Positions 11,136 through 23,006 of a DNA stretch of 64,000 nt are shown piece by piece. The first letter of the stretch is position 1. The number at the start of each line of letters is the position of its first letter. Source of the stretch: Theocolax elegans (taxonomy: Eukaryota > Arthropoda > Insecta > Hymenoptera > Cerocephalidae); the NCBI GenBank assembly GCA_026168455.1, contig CM047427.1:57161749-57225748 (forward strand), read 5' to 3'. The position numbers were made by a program, and so were the translations under genes. Below the pieces are notes generated by a model. The model searched no databases. It had not been told where the DNA came from and saw only the letters and a list, made by a program, of their open reading frames with translations.

Positions 11136-12114
11136 CCCAAGTGAAAAAATTGAATACAGAATGTATACAAAATGTATCCAAATAGTTTTATACAAATTGT
11201 ATCAAAAAATGATTCTATACAATTTGATAAAAACTGTATACAAAAAGTAAAGAAATTTCTTTTTTTTTATTTTTGTATAAATAAAAAGTCTCGCATATTA
11301 AAAATAGAAAATAAATTGGGCGTTCGGAAACAGCTCTCGCACTGCCCTGATGAACGAGAAAAATATTAGAGGTTATGGACATCAAAACCATCGATGATGA
11401 GAAGATCAACGCGACAAAGAATTGCTGCTGCCACTGACACCAACAGTTTTGATAAAGCTGCCACGAGCTTTTTCATAATCGCGATTTGACGAAAACGTCC
11501 GGAAGTCATTTCGTTGCATCCAATGGACTCTTCAACATCGACTTACTTATCGTGGAGGTTAGACAAGGTCAGACCGAATGTTTTGTTCTTTGGTTGTCAA
11601 GTGAATCTTCAATTTTCGTTTTCGGTTGCTAATAAAAAAGTTAAAAATCAACTTGACAACCAAAGAATAAAACATTCGGTCCGACCCTGTCTAACCTCCA
11701 CGATGAGTAAGTCGATGTTGAAGAGTCCGTTGGATGCAACGAAATGACCGGACGTTTTCGTCAAATCGCGATTATGAAAAAGCTGTTGGCAGCTTTATCA
11801 AAATTGTTGGTGTCAGTGGCAGCAGCAATTCTTTGTCGCGTTGATCTTCTCATCATCGATGGTTTTGATGTCCATAACCTCTAATATTTTTCTCGTTCAT
11901 CAGGGCAGTGCGAGAGCTGTTTCCGAACGCCCAATTTATTTTCTATTTTTAATATGCGAGACTTTTTATTTATACAAAAATAAAAAAAAAGAAATTTCTT
12001 TACTTTTTGTATACAGTTTTTATCAAATTGTATAGAATCATTTTTTGATACAATTTGTATAAAACTATTTGGATACATTTTGTATACATTCTGTATTCAA
12101 TTTTTTCACTTGGG
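11136..12114. mobile_element. foldback element inserted in the minisatellite
   Basis: A ~480-bp arm beginning CCCAAGTGAAAAAATTG is mirrored by ...CACTTGGG at 12114, with the turn near 11620-11640. The 64-65-codon ORFs in the two arms are mirror images of each other, an effect of the palindrome rather than genes. Confidence 0.88.
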
Positions 12115-12375
12115 AATAATTCACTAATTACGGGATATCCTCGATATTTCGGGAATTTCTGAGATATGCCGGGATAACTCTACTAATTACAGGATTTCCT
12201 AGATATTTCGGGAATTTCTGACGTGTTCCGGAATAATTCCATCAATTACAGGATTTCCTGAATATTTTATGAATTTTTAAGGTATTTCGGGATAACTCCA
12301 CTAATACAGGATTTACATGGATAATCGGGATTCGCTGAGCTATTGCGGGATAACCCAACTAATTACGGGATAAAA
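12115..12375. repeat. ~60-bp minisatellite, left arm part 2
   Basis: This continues the array that ends at 11135, with the same unit. The inverted counterpart is at 20960-21607. Confidence 0.82.
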
Positions 12376-12779
12376 TATTAAAACAGTGTATAAGCACTTT
12401 TGCCAGTACTCCAATTTTTATATATTTTTGTACCAAATTAAATTATTATATTAGGAACATTCCAATACATATAAGTAATTAATAATAAATAATAGTCACT
12501 ATATACTTAAATAATGTAAAAATAAAGTGGTCACAGTAATACTAGCATAGACTGAAGCAGTACTGTCAGTCTAATAATTTTTAATAACTTTAATAATATA
12601 TTTTAATTGTAATGAAATATATATTTTATTTGATGATTCTGTTTCTTTATCACATTTAAATATACGTTTTTACACATTTTTCATCATAGTCTATTACATA
12701 GGTGTAAAATGAGTGAGAAAGGTGGATACAAAAATTAAAATTTTATTTTTGATTTATTATCAATATATATATATATACA

Positions 12780-12855
12780 TCAAAATTCGTCCGTTCTCCG
12801 GTGTCCGGTATCCCAAAAGTTACAAGAATTAAACGTATGTGTGGAGTGGAAGGGC
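12780..12855. repeat. internal extra copy of the giant element's end
   Basis: The sequence GTCCGTTCTCCGGTGTCCGG, followed by an ACAAGAATTAAACGTATGTG-like stretch, repeats the left terminal 10529-10615 but leads into a different tandem repeat. It shows that another copy of the same family inserted within the first, or that the arms were rearranged. Confidence 0.75.
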
Positions 12856-13375
12856 TAACGCTGAATACGACAACCACTCATCATTTATCTCACATGTAAT
12901 GATAGGTGCAGGAGGAGTCATGAGGGGGGGGGGGGTAAAATTAGAAAATGTTTTAAATATTTTATAGGGGTTATCGGTATATATATATGAATTAGAATAT
13001 GACGACCACTCTTTTTTATTCTAAAAAAACTAAGATGAGGTTTTTGGTTAGGTGAATAGCGATATGATAATCACTCTTCATTTATCCTCCATTTATTGCT
13101 AGATGGAGGAGGGGCAAGAGGGAGAGGGGGGAAATAAAATTAGAAAAATTCCAAAAATAATTTAGGGGTTTCGGTACAGGTGAATAACAATATGACAACC
13201 ACTCTTTTTATCTCCTATTTTAAACATGAAGGAAGGTGGGAGGAAGGGTAAACATTGAATATGACAACCAGTCTTAATTTATCCCCCATGTAATGATTGA
13301 GTGGTAGGGGGTAAGAGGGGGGTTTAGTAGAAAAATTTCAAAAATATTTTATAGGGTTTTCGGTAAAAAAAAGTG
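12855..13375. repeat. ~130-bp degenerate tandem repeat
   Basis: About four units share ATATGACAACCACTC, then a TTTATCCCCCAT-like stretch, then a G-rich block, then AAATTTC plus TTATAGGGGTTTCGG. The unit boundaries are imprecise. Confidence 0.7.
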
Positions 13376-13471
13376 GTCACAGTAATACGAACATTAACAA
13401 AAACAGTACTATTACTCTAATAAATTTTGATAACATATATAATATAATATATATAATTTAATGTAATGCAT

Positions 13472-13907
13472 GTCCGAGCCGCGGTGGCTCATGGGTAGAA
13501 CTCCCGACTCTCACACCGAGGGTCGTGGGTTCGATCCCAGACGTGTACCTCTGAAAATTTTTTCATGTGCATTTTTCGAACACCGCGACTCAGTGGCTCG
13601 GCGTGTCACTATAATGTGACGCCAGTTCAGGTGCTTGTGCGTTTCGTGCACTTGACACTTGTCAGTGCATGAGAGGCACGGGCATCTGAACTATAGGGAA
13701 CGTTAGGGACGCGAAGATGTAAAGAGGATCGCGGTGGTTCCATCGGGAGGACAGGAAACTGTAATTATTAGACTAATTACAGTGATCGATGATATCTTCC
13801 GATGGACACAAGCACCACTGTTTCAACTACATGTGCTTTGTTTACAGACACACCGTTCACCTCCGTCGCTGATTAGCCCTGGCAGCATAAATAGAGCGAC
13901 GTTAAAT

Positions 13908-13938
<31 letters not shown>
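13472..13938 (+). mobile_element. tRNA-derived SINE with poly(A) tail and target duplication
   Basis: The head has an A-box-like TGGCTCATGGGTAGAA and a B box GGTTCGATCCC. A ~350-bp body follows, then a pure A tail (about 13914-13938). A 13-bp direct duplication, TAATGTAATGCAT, flanks it at 13459-13471 and 13939-13951. This is a recent-looking LINE-mobilised insertion. The inserted target belongs to the ~800-bp repeat whose palindromic copy lies at 18558-20227. The 70-codon ORF in the body is incidental. Confidence 0.92.
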
Positions 13939-13951
13939 TAATGTAATGCAT

Positions 13952-14729
13952 ATTTTAATTGACGATACGTTTTATTTTTTTTTATTACATTTATATAGAT
14001 TTTTTTTACAAACATTTTCGTCACCATTTATTTCTAAGATGTAAAATGCGTGAGGAAGGTGGTTAAAAAATTTAAAATATTATTTTTCTTTCATTTTTTA
14101 ATGTAATACCAAATGTAATATTAAAATAACTTTTATAATTAATATTCAATTTTTTATTATGGTAATTGCATAATATCATTTATATTTTTTGGTTGCAATT
14201 AGTAAAATTCTTTTTTATAAAAGATTTTTGAAAATAAAACAAAATTAATAAAATGTGAAAATAAATCTTTTAGCCAGAATTTTAATGTAAAAATTTTTTT
14301 TATAAAATCAATTATTATGTATAATTATTTGTTTGAGAGAATAATTGAATACATACGATGCATTAGCTGAGTTTCGTAGTTTTGTATAAAATTTTAAATT
14401 TTTCATCTCCTTTCCGTGAAAAATGAAAAAGCATGAAATATATGTAAAATGGTCAAGGAATAATTTTATATTCTAATTTTTGTTGTTGAAAATATTATTC
14501 ATTCTGGTAGAAAAATAACACATTTGTTACTAGATTGATGTAGCTTCTTACAGGAATAGTGTGGAAATATTGTAAGTAATGATATATGTGTTACTACGTA
14601 TTAAAAATAAAAATTAAAATTCCTTACTCCCGTGTAAGTTTTATCATGTCGATTATTTTTAATTTTTTTTAATTATTTCAGTATTATGTAGAAATATGTT
14701 CAGTATCTATAAACTCTTGTGTAATAGAC
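13952..14729. repeat. single-arm copy of the palindromic ~800-bp repeat
   Basis: This is clearly homologous to 18600-19376 and, inverted, to 19390-20200 (for example GTAAAATGCGTGAGGAAGGT at 14041-14060). A shorter diverged piece lies at about 12600-12740. No coding potential is seen. Confidence 0.82.
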
Positions 14730-14732
14730 TAA

Positions 14733-15409
14733 CAAGGGAAGTACATGACCTCCGGGAAACGGATCTCATCCTAACTTTGGTATGTCTTTTATAATATAAA
14801 AATATGAAGAAAGCCAAGTTATCTCTTGCCAATGGCCACTTTTGCGGAAGTTATTCGACATCCAATAATAATAGCAGTAAAAATTACTTCCAATTCGATC
14901 GCTTATAACTCGAAAACAAATAAAGATAGACAATCGAACCAAAAACCAGAAGAAAGTTGAGTTCAAGTAGATATGGTTTGAAAAAAAAGAAGCTCAAATT
15001 GCTTCATTTGAAGCAAAGTTATGAAGAAAATAAAAAATTGAAGAAACTTTAACCAAAATTTAATATGAAAAATTTATTGTTTCTTTTGGCCTAATAATCT
15101 TCAATTTTTTATTTTCTTCATAACTTTGCTTCAAATGAAGCAATTTGAGCTTCTTTCTTTTCAAACCATATTTACTTGAACTCAACTTTCTTCTGGTTTT
15201 TGGTTCGATTGTTTATCTTTATTTGTTTTCGAGTTATAAGCGATCGAATTGGAAGTAATTTTTACTGCTATTATTATTGGATGTCGAATAACTTCCGTAA
15301 AAGTGGCCATTGGCAAGAGATAACTTGGCTTTCTTCATATTTTTATATTATAAAAGACATACCAAAGTTAGGATGAGATCCGTTTCCCGGAGGTCATGTA
15401 CTTCCCTTG
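14733..15409. mobile_element. ~675-bp Harbinger-like foldback, copy A
   Basis: A hairpin element begins CAAGGGAAGTACATGACCTC and ends with its complement, flanked on both sides by TAA (14730-14732, 15410-15412). It is one of three ~675-bp copies (also 17661-18336 and 33127-33800). A TWA-type 3-bp target is typical of PIF/Harbinger and Tourist-like MITEs. The mirrored 66-codon ORFs in the arms are palindrome artefacts. Confidence 0.82.
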
Positions 15410-15650
15410 TAAGATTAAATAAGTATATACAATGTTGCAAATATAATACACTGTTATTTTAATTTTATTGACTAAAAAAAATTGTTTGTAACTGAATACT
15501 AGGTTAATTAATTACACATTATATTATATTTTAATTTTTATTCAATGAAATTTTAAAATTATAAATTTTAAAAAAATATAAAAAATAAGTATATATTTAG
15601 TGTAATTTCGACCGAGGGAGCGTTAGCGACCGAGGAATTGTTGCTAGTAC
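15410..15650. repeat. CAACAGTTCCTCGGTCG-type repeat, lone arm
   Basis: This matches 18337-18540 and, inverted, 17462-17660. It ends with a GC-rich stretch (CGACCGAGGGAGCGTTAGCG) at about 15609-15628. It is the right half of the compound foldback seen complete at 17462-18537. Confidence 0.8.
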
Positions 15651-15965
15651 TTATAATAATATTCATTCATGCAAAATTAATTTCTCCACATCTAATAAAA
15701 CAGAAAATTTTCTTTTTTATTGTTTTTAATAAAAAAAATACTTACACCACGCGTTGGTTTCCCTTCTCACTTTTATATAATACCATTATATTAATATATA
15801 CGATTGATTCAAAGTCGTACAAAAGAATATTAGTAAAATTAAATGAACTGCCGAATGACTTATACAACAGTAATGCAAGTATTATTTATATTAAAAACAA
15901 TAAAAACGAAAATTTTCTGTTTTATTAGATGTGGAGAAATTAACTTTGCATAAATGAATATTATC
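15638..15965. repeat. small foldback
   Basis: About 90-bp arms (15640-15730 and 15885-15965) are inverted copies containing CTCCACATCTAATAAAACAG. The loop holds the remainder of a 96-codon ORF that I do not regard as a gene. Confidence 0.72.
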
Positions 15966-17461
15966 ATAAAAATTATTATTAATTTATTTCTGTAGGACAT
16001 GATAGTACAACAAATTATAAAATAAATTTTGTGTAATATACTTTTAAGAAAAAAATAATTTATGTTTTATAAGAAATAATTGTCGATTACATTTTGATTT
16101 CAGTACTTTCTGTTGCAGAATCTTTTTATAAGGTATGATAACAATTGCAAAAGTGTGATTGATTTTTTCACTTTTTGGTTTTTTGGATTGGTTTTTTCTA
16201 GTGCGGTAACTTTTCATTTATAAAATTCCATCAGTAAAATAAATTTTTAATGAAAATTAGATTAATGATGTGGTACAAAATACTTGCCGATTTCATTTTA
16301 ATTATACATACACTTACCCAAAAATTAAACTAAAAGATTGGCTTTATAGAAAATAGAAAATGGTTTTAAAGTAACTATAATAAGGATTGCGAATGATAGG
16401 GCATCTACTTAAATCTAACATTATGTTTTTTTTAATTATATTAGTCAGTGTCAATCATTCAGGGCATCTACTTAAATCTAACATTATGTTTTTTTTAATT
16501 ATATTAGTCAGTGTCAATCATTCAGGTCACTCGGGATTGGTATAAAAAAATTGTATAAATGTAAAAGTTAGAAAATTATTAAATGACTTTCAAACGTGTC
16601 AAAGAAATGACATATTAGTTTTACTTAAAAGTTAAAAAAGGTATTCAATAACTTTGAGTATAGAGAATATTAACTTGTCAACATTTTTTAAAAATATTAA
16701 TTAAGTCAATATATAATTATTAAACATTGATTCAAGTTAAAATTCGAAAGAAAATAATCCTAAACGTGTTATAGTTCATATAATTATTAAATATTATGCA
16801 CTTGTCAAAGTATCGAACACATATATTGGTTTTATAGAAAATAAAATATGATTAATTAATAAAAATCATTGTATTCATATAAAATTAAAAAATTACTAAA
16901 TTAAAGTACTATAATTAGGATGGAGAACGGTAAAGCATCCGCTTAATTGCGCTATATTATTTTTAAGATTATTATGGTTAATGTGGAAAACATTGAGATC
17001 AAGATAGATTTATTATAAAAAAACAAGTATAAGTAAATACCTTTAAATAATAAAGTTTCAAGCAATTACATAGCATTATATAAATAAAATATGATACAAT
17101 AATATATATTTTTTTATATACAGATGTCATTCGAAGCAGACATTTGATTTAAAATTACAAATTATATGCGGAGTCGAATATCTGCAAATTCATGTTTTAA
17201 AAGTTACCACTTCTCTTGCATGATTTGACTTTTCATTATAACGATTCCAAAGTTTTGCTACAAAATAGGATTGTTTCATAATAAGATTATTAGCTCAATG
17301 ATTATACGTGTGTTGAGCAATAATTTTAGCACTTCAAGAAATGAACGATGATGTTGAAGGCAATAAAGACATCCTGAATTGTCAATACAATTTAAGTAAG
17401 TGTATAGATTTTTGTAGATTTATAACACATTTTGTTTTTCTAATGGATTTATATTTTACAC
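15966..17461. other. AT-rich interior, no gene seen
   Basis: 15985-16110 is an inverted, diverged copy of the DNA just outside the giant element's left end (10385-10503). A 63-bp unit is tandemly duplicated at 16398-16460 and 16461-16523. The rest is unrecognised AT-rich DNA. Confidence 0.6.
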
Positions 17462-18537
17462 TAGCAACAGTTCCTCGGTCGCTAACGCTCCCTCGGTCGA
17501 AACTACACTAAATATATATTTAATTTTTATATTTTATTAACTTTATAATTTTAAAATTTAATTGAATATCAATGTCAAATATAATATAATATGTAATTAA
17601 TTAACCTAGTATTCAGTTATAAACAATATTTGCAACATTGTATATACTTATTTAATCTTACAAGGAGAGGTCACACCCTCTGGAAAACGGATCCTTACCA
17701 AACTCTAGGATATAATTTCTACTATAAAATCATGCAGAAAGCCGGAGTTTTAGTGTCCAATGCCCATTTTTACGATCGATATAAGCACATAATGAAAAAT
17801 TTCACCGAAAAAACCGTTGAGTTTGAACGCTTAGAACTCAGAAACAATCAAAGATGTACGTATAAACTAAATTTTAAAAACAAGCTGAGGTCGAGTAGAT
17901 ACGTTTTCAAAAAAAGGAAGCTCAAATATTTTAATATGGTCAAAAGTTATGGGAGAAATAAGAATTAACCAAAATTTTATCGAAAATTTAAAGTTACAAT
18001 TTAATGATTTTTTTAGCCCAAAATTTCGTCTAATTCTTATTTCTCCCATAACTTTTAAACATATTAAAATATTTGAGCTTCCTTTTTTTCAAAACGTATC
18101 TACTCGATCTCAGCTTTCTTTCAAAATTTAGTTTATACGTACATCTTCAATTGTTTCTGAGTTATAAGCATTCAAACTCAACGGTTTTTTGGCGAGATTT
18201 TTCATTATTTGCTTATATCTATCGTAAAAATGGGCATTGGACACTAAAACTCCGGCTTTCTGCATGATTTTATAGTAGAAATTATATCCTAGAGTTTGGT
18301 AAGGATCCGTTTTCCAGAAGGTGTGACCTCTCCTTGTAAGATTAAATAAGTATATACAATGTTGCAAATATTGTTTATAACTGAATACTAGGTTAATTAA
18401 TTACATATTATATTATATTTGACATTGATATTCAATTAAATTTTAAAATTATAAAGTTAAAAAAATATAAAAATTAAATATATATTTAGTGTAGTTTCGA
18501 CCGAGGGAGCGTTAGCGACCGAGGAACTGTTGCTAGT
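17462..18537. mobile_element. compound foldback containing Harbinger-like copy B
   Basis: The outer ends read CTAGCAACAGTTCCTCGGTC and its complement, with ~200-bp outer arms. The core 17661-18336 is a 676-bp hairpin beginning CAAGGAGAGGTCACACC, a diverged subfamily of the elements at 14733 and 33127. Its flanks are TTA on the left and TAA on the right, i.e. symmetric rather than a direct duplication. That fits arms copied by inversion rather than a plain insertion. No coding sequence is present. Confidence 0.8.
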
Positions 18538-18557
18538 GTAAAATATAAATCCATTAG

Positions 18558-20227
18558 AATATCTATTCTGTAATCGAATTGCGAATGTTATTATGTTATA
18601 TTTTATTTGACGATACATTTTATTTTTTTTTTATTATATTTAAATAGATTTTTTTTACAAACATTTTTCATCATCTTCTATTTCAAAGATGTAAAATGCG
18701 TGAGGAAGGTGGTTAAAAAAATTAAAATATTGTTTTTCTTTCATTATTTTTAATGTAATACCAGATGTAATATTAGAATAACTGTTATAATTAATTTTCA
18801 ATTTTTTATTATTGTATTTTATTTTTTGTAATTGTATAATATCATTTATATTCTTGGTTGCAATTAATAAAAATTTTGTTTTATAAAAGATTTTTGAAAA
18901 TAAAACAATATTAATAAAATGTGAAAATAGATCTTTTAGTCACAGTTTAAATCTAAAAAAAAAATTTTATAAATTCAATTATTATGTATAAATATTTGTT
19001 GGAATGAATAATTGAATACATACAATGCATTAGCTGAGTTTGGTAATTTTGTATGAAATCTTAAATTGTTCGTCTCCTTTGTATGAAACATCATGAAAAA
19101 GCATGAAATATAATGCTAAATGGTCAAAGAATAATTTTACATTCTATGTTTTGTTGTTGAAAATATTATTCTGGTAGAAAAATAACACATTTTTTACTAG
19201 ATTGATGTAGCTTCTTACAGGAAAAGTGTGGAAAGATTGTAAGTAATGATATATGTGTTATTACGTATTAAAAATAAAAATGAAAATTCCTTACTCCAGT
19301 CTAAGTTTTGTCATGTCGATTATTATTAGTTTTTTTTAATTGATTCAGTATTATGTAGAAAAATGTTTAGTATCTTTAATTGTTAGTCAATTACTCAAGA
19401 GTTTAAAGATACTAAACATATTTCTACATAATACTGAATCAATTAAAAAAAACTAATAATAATCGACATGACAAAACTTAGACTGGAGTAAGGAATTTTC
19501 ATTTTTATTTTTAATACGTAATAACACATATATCATTACTTATTACAATCTTTCCACACTTTTCCTGTAAGAAGCTACATCAATCTAGTAAAAAATGTGT
19601 TATTTTTCTACCAGAATAATATTTTCAACAACAAAACATAGAATATAAAATTATTCTTTGACCATTTTACATTATATTTCATGCTTTTTCATGATGTTTC
19701 ATACAAAGGAGACGAACAATTTAAGATTTCATACAAAATTACCAAACTCAGCTAATGCATTGTATGTATTCAATTATTCATTCCAACAAATATTTATACA
19801 TAATAATTGAATTTATAAAATTTTTTTTTTAGATTTAAACTGTGACTAAAAGATCTATTTTCACATTTTATTAATATTGTTTTATTTTCAAAAATCTTTT
19901 ATAAAACAAAATTTTTATTAATTGCAACCAAGAATATAAATGATATTATACAATTACAAAAAATAAAATACAATAATAAAAAATTGAAAATTAATTATAA
20001 CAGTTATTCTAATATTACATCTGGTATTACATTAAAAATAATGAAAGAAAAACAATATTTTAATTTTTTTAACCACCTTCCTCACGCATTTTACATCTTT
20101 GAAATAGAAGATGATGAAAAATGTTTGTAAAAAAAATCTATTTAAATATAATAAAAAAAAAATAAAATGTATCGTCAAATAAAATATAACATAATAACAT
20201 TCGCAATTCGATTACAGAATAGATATT
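18558..20227. repeat. 1.67-kb near-perfect palindrome
   Basis: The left arm (18558-19376) and right arm (19398-20227) are almost exact inverted copies around a ~22-nt spacer at about 19380. Transcribed, this would fold into a hairpin of more than 800 bp. The arms are the ~800-bp repeat also present once at 13952-14729. 20228-20930 has nothing recognisable except a segment matching 12400-12480 in reverse. Confidence 0.9.
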
Positions 20228-20959
20228 ATATACATAATAACTAAGTATAACACCGCAAATCTTGCAGAGGAAAATGCTGTTTCCTGTTCGCAAATCCGGA
20301 TAATAATAGACTTATCATAAATCTCATTCACTCACTACATGTGTACATCGGATTTTCAGATATAAATTATACCATTTTCGATACACTCATAAAACCAATC
20401 ACACAAGGGGATAGTACAATTGAGTATCGGACTTCCAGATTACTCATCACACCGTCTCCATTATACCATTCACCCATTACAATAACCTAAAAAATACCTT
20501 ATAACCTATGTACTTATATCTAATTAACCTAATACAACTTTTCTGTTTGAATTTTAAAACAACTGTAACATAATTTAGAGCTTTACTTGTTCTAATAAAC
20601 ATTTTGCAACATATAACATTTGAATAAAATTTTATTCGTGAAAATAACAAATATTAATGTAATAAATTAATTAAATATGAATATTTGTAACAATCCACTC
20701 TTTAAGTTTAGACTTCTTATTTTTAGTACTTAGCATTTTTTAATTATTTGGTAAGCTGTAGAATATAACAATAGCTTTGATATAACTGTCTTTATAACTA
20801 ACAGTCTTATTTCATCTTGGAATAATTATACTTTTATTTCTTGTTCGACTATTGGAAGATATTATATAATAATTTAGTTTGGTACAAAAATAAATGAAAA
20901 TGAAGTACTGGCAAAAAAGTGGGCTTGAAAACTTTTTTAATATTTTATCCTGTAATTAG

Positions 20960-21607
20960 TTGAGTTATTCCGTAATGCCTCAGCGATTCCCGAAAATCCA
21001 GGAAATCTCGTATTTAGTGAAGTTATCCCGAAATAACTCGGAAATTCCCGAAATATCCAAGCAATCCCGTAATTAGTGGAGTTATCCCGGACTACCTCAC
21101 AAATTCCCGAAATATCCAGGAAATCCAGTAATTAATGAAGTTATCCCGAAATATCCAGGAAATCCCGAATTAGTGAACTTATCGCGGAATATCTCAGAAA
21201 TTCCCGAAATATCCAGGAAATCCCGTAATTAGTGGAGTCATCCCGGACTACCTCGCAAATTCCCGAAATACCCAGGAAATCCAGTAATTAATGAAGTTAA
21301 CCCGAAATATCCAGGAAATCCCTTAATTAGTGAACTTATCCCGGAATATCTCAGAAATTCCCGAAATATCCAGGTAATCCCATAATTAGTGAAGTTATCC
21401 CGTAATAAATCAGCAAATCCCGAAATACCCAGGAAATCCCGTAATTAGTGGAGTTATCCCGGAATATCTCAAAAATTTCCGAAATATCCAGGAAATCCCG
21501 TAATTAGTGTAATTATCCCCGAATACCTAAGAAATTCCCGAAATATCCTGGAAATCCCGTAAGTAGTGAAGTTATCCCGAAATAACTTAGAAATTCCCGA
21601 AATATCA
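20960..21607. repeat. ~60-bp minisatellite, right arm (inverted)
   Basis: About ten units of CCCGAAATATCCAGGAAATC plus CCGTAATTAGTGAAGTTATC occur in reverse orientation to 10617-12375. They lead to the right terminal sequence at 21608-21718. Confidence 0.88.
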
Positions 21608-21811
21608 GCGTTAACCCTCCACACATACTCTTAATTCTTACAACTTAAGGGGTACCGGATAGCGGACACCGCCCGCCGGACATCGGACGCCGGACACCGG
21701 ACACCGGAGAACGGATGATTGTATGTATTATTCTTTATCTCGTCATATTTTATTATAAACATCTATCATTATATTAAAATCGTGTTCGTTGTCCGTCCGT
21801 CCGAAATTATT

Positions 21812-22243
21812 TTTCCAGAGAGAGCGGGTTAAGTGAGAGAGTGAGAGAGTGTGAGCGTGTGCGACAGAGAGAGAGAGAGAGAGAGCGAGAGGGTGAGGGA
21901 GGGAGAGAGCGAAAGCGAGAGGGTGAGGGAGGGAGAGGGGGAGGGGGGAGATGGAGTTAGAGAGATAGAGAGAGCGGGGGGGATTGAGAGAGGGGGAGAG
22001 GTAAGGGGGGTTAGGGGGAGAAAGAGATGGGGGGATAGAGTTAGAGAGATAGCGAGAGGGGGATTGAGAGAGGGGGAGGGGGTAGAGTTAGAGAGAGATA
22101 GAGGTAGAGGTAGTGAGAGAGGGGGAGGGGGATAGAGTTAGAGAGAGTTAAAGATAGAGGTAGTGAGAGAGGGGGAGGGGGGTAGAGAGAGTGGTAGCGT
22201 GAGAGGGGGGTTGGGAGAGGGGGAGGGGGTAGACTTAGAGAGA
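21812..22243. repeat. GA-rich satellite
   Basis: Purine-only strand of GAGA and GGGGGAG units with degenerate ~40-60-bp higher-order periodicity. Open frames here are low-complexity and not genes. Confidence 0.9.
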
Positions 22244-22385
22244 TAGATAGATAGATAGATGTTTATTAACGGCTAAGGACTCGGAGACCCTTGATAGCCG
22301 AGGAACATGAATACAAAGATACAAAATTAATACAATCGCAGTTAATATCCGTTACAAAAAACGCGATAACATAGTATAACATGTC
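22240..22385 (-). mobile_element. 5'-truncated LINE 3' end with (TATC)n tail
   Basis: On the minus strand the sequence ends CCGTTAATAAACATC and runs into (TATC)n repeats, as expected for the 3' end of a non-LTR retrotransposon with a microsatellite tail. Only ~140 bp remain, embedded in the GA satellite. Confidence 0.5.
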
Positions 22386-22525
22386 GAGAGAGAGATAGAT
22401 ATAGAGAGAGAGGTAGTGAGAGAGGGGGGAGGGGGGAGATAGAGTTAGAGTGAGATAGAGAGAGAAGTAGCGAGAGAGAGGGGGTGAGAGGGGAGGGGGG
22501 AGGGGAGAGAAAGAGATATAGAGAG
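22386..22525. repeat. GA-rich satellite, second block
   Basis: Same composition as 21812-22243, split from it by the LINE fragment. 22526-22900 shows no recognisable feature. Confidence 0.88.
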
Positions 22526-23006
22526 AGAACACCTGAACATCGTCTACAGGAAGTAATAACTTTTATTACTTTTTTATTGCTTGGATGTATGGTATGAAGT
22601 CTTACCAGTAGATTATGTCCGGTTGATGTCGAGGTCATCCTGACCACCTAGACATCGTCTCCAGAAAATGACAAAGAAAGCAAGAGAATGTAGAAAATAT
22701 GAGAGTATAAATTGTTCAATTAATCCATTTGCTCTCTGTGTTTAATAGGGTTGAGACTGTTGTTATTAATAAAGAATGATATTTTTCATAATAACGCCCA
22801 CATTGCGAATGGTTATAATTTAAACTCTATATAAATTTACGAGCGTATATTATATATTAATTTGACAATAACAACAAGTTATGCGTTTACTTTGCCAATA
22901 TTTAGTCAATTCATAATACGTGCATGTAACATTATGGTAGTATATTTTTTAACGATATTTATAGAATCTATATATATTAAAATTTGTGTACATATGTATA
23001 TAATTT

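Larger units (their letters stand above)
10527..21718. mobile_element. giant (~11.2 kb) nested inverted-repeat structure
   Basis: The outer ends are inverted copies: CATCCGTTCTCCGGTGTCCG at the left and its complement ending CGGAGAACGGATG at the right. Each is followed inward by a matching TCTTAATTCTTACAAC-type segment, then a ~60-bp minisatellite, then a segment around GCCAGTACT (12400-12480 and 20840-20920). The interior holds a SINE, three or four smaller foldbacks and copies of a ~800-bp repeat. No transposase was seen. A third partial copy of the end sequence lies at 12780-12855, so the structure probably grew by repeated insertion or rearrangement. Confidence 0.7.

Noticed and set aside
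13734..13946. 70-codon ORF ending in polylysine
   Set aside because: It lies within the SINE body and runs into its poly(A) tail.
14766..15376. Conserved 66-codon ORF pair
   Set aside because: These are mirrored arms of the Harbinger-like foldback and differ only where the arms differ.
17630..18367. 112- and 79-codon ORFs sharing a start
   Set aside because: Again these are palindrome arms. The related copies at 14733 and 33127 do not keep the frame.
21851..22647. Charged or Ser-Leu-rich ORFs in the GA-rich block
   Set aside because: They are low-complexity translations of purine-rich satellite on both strands.
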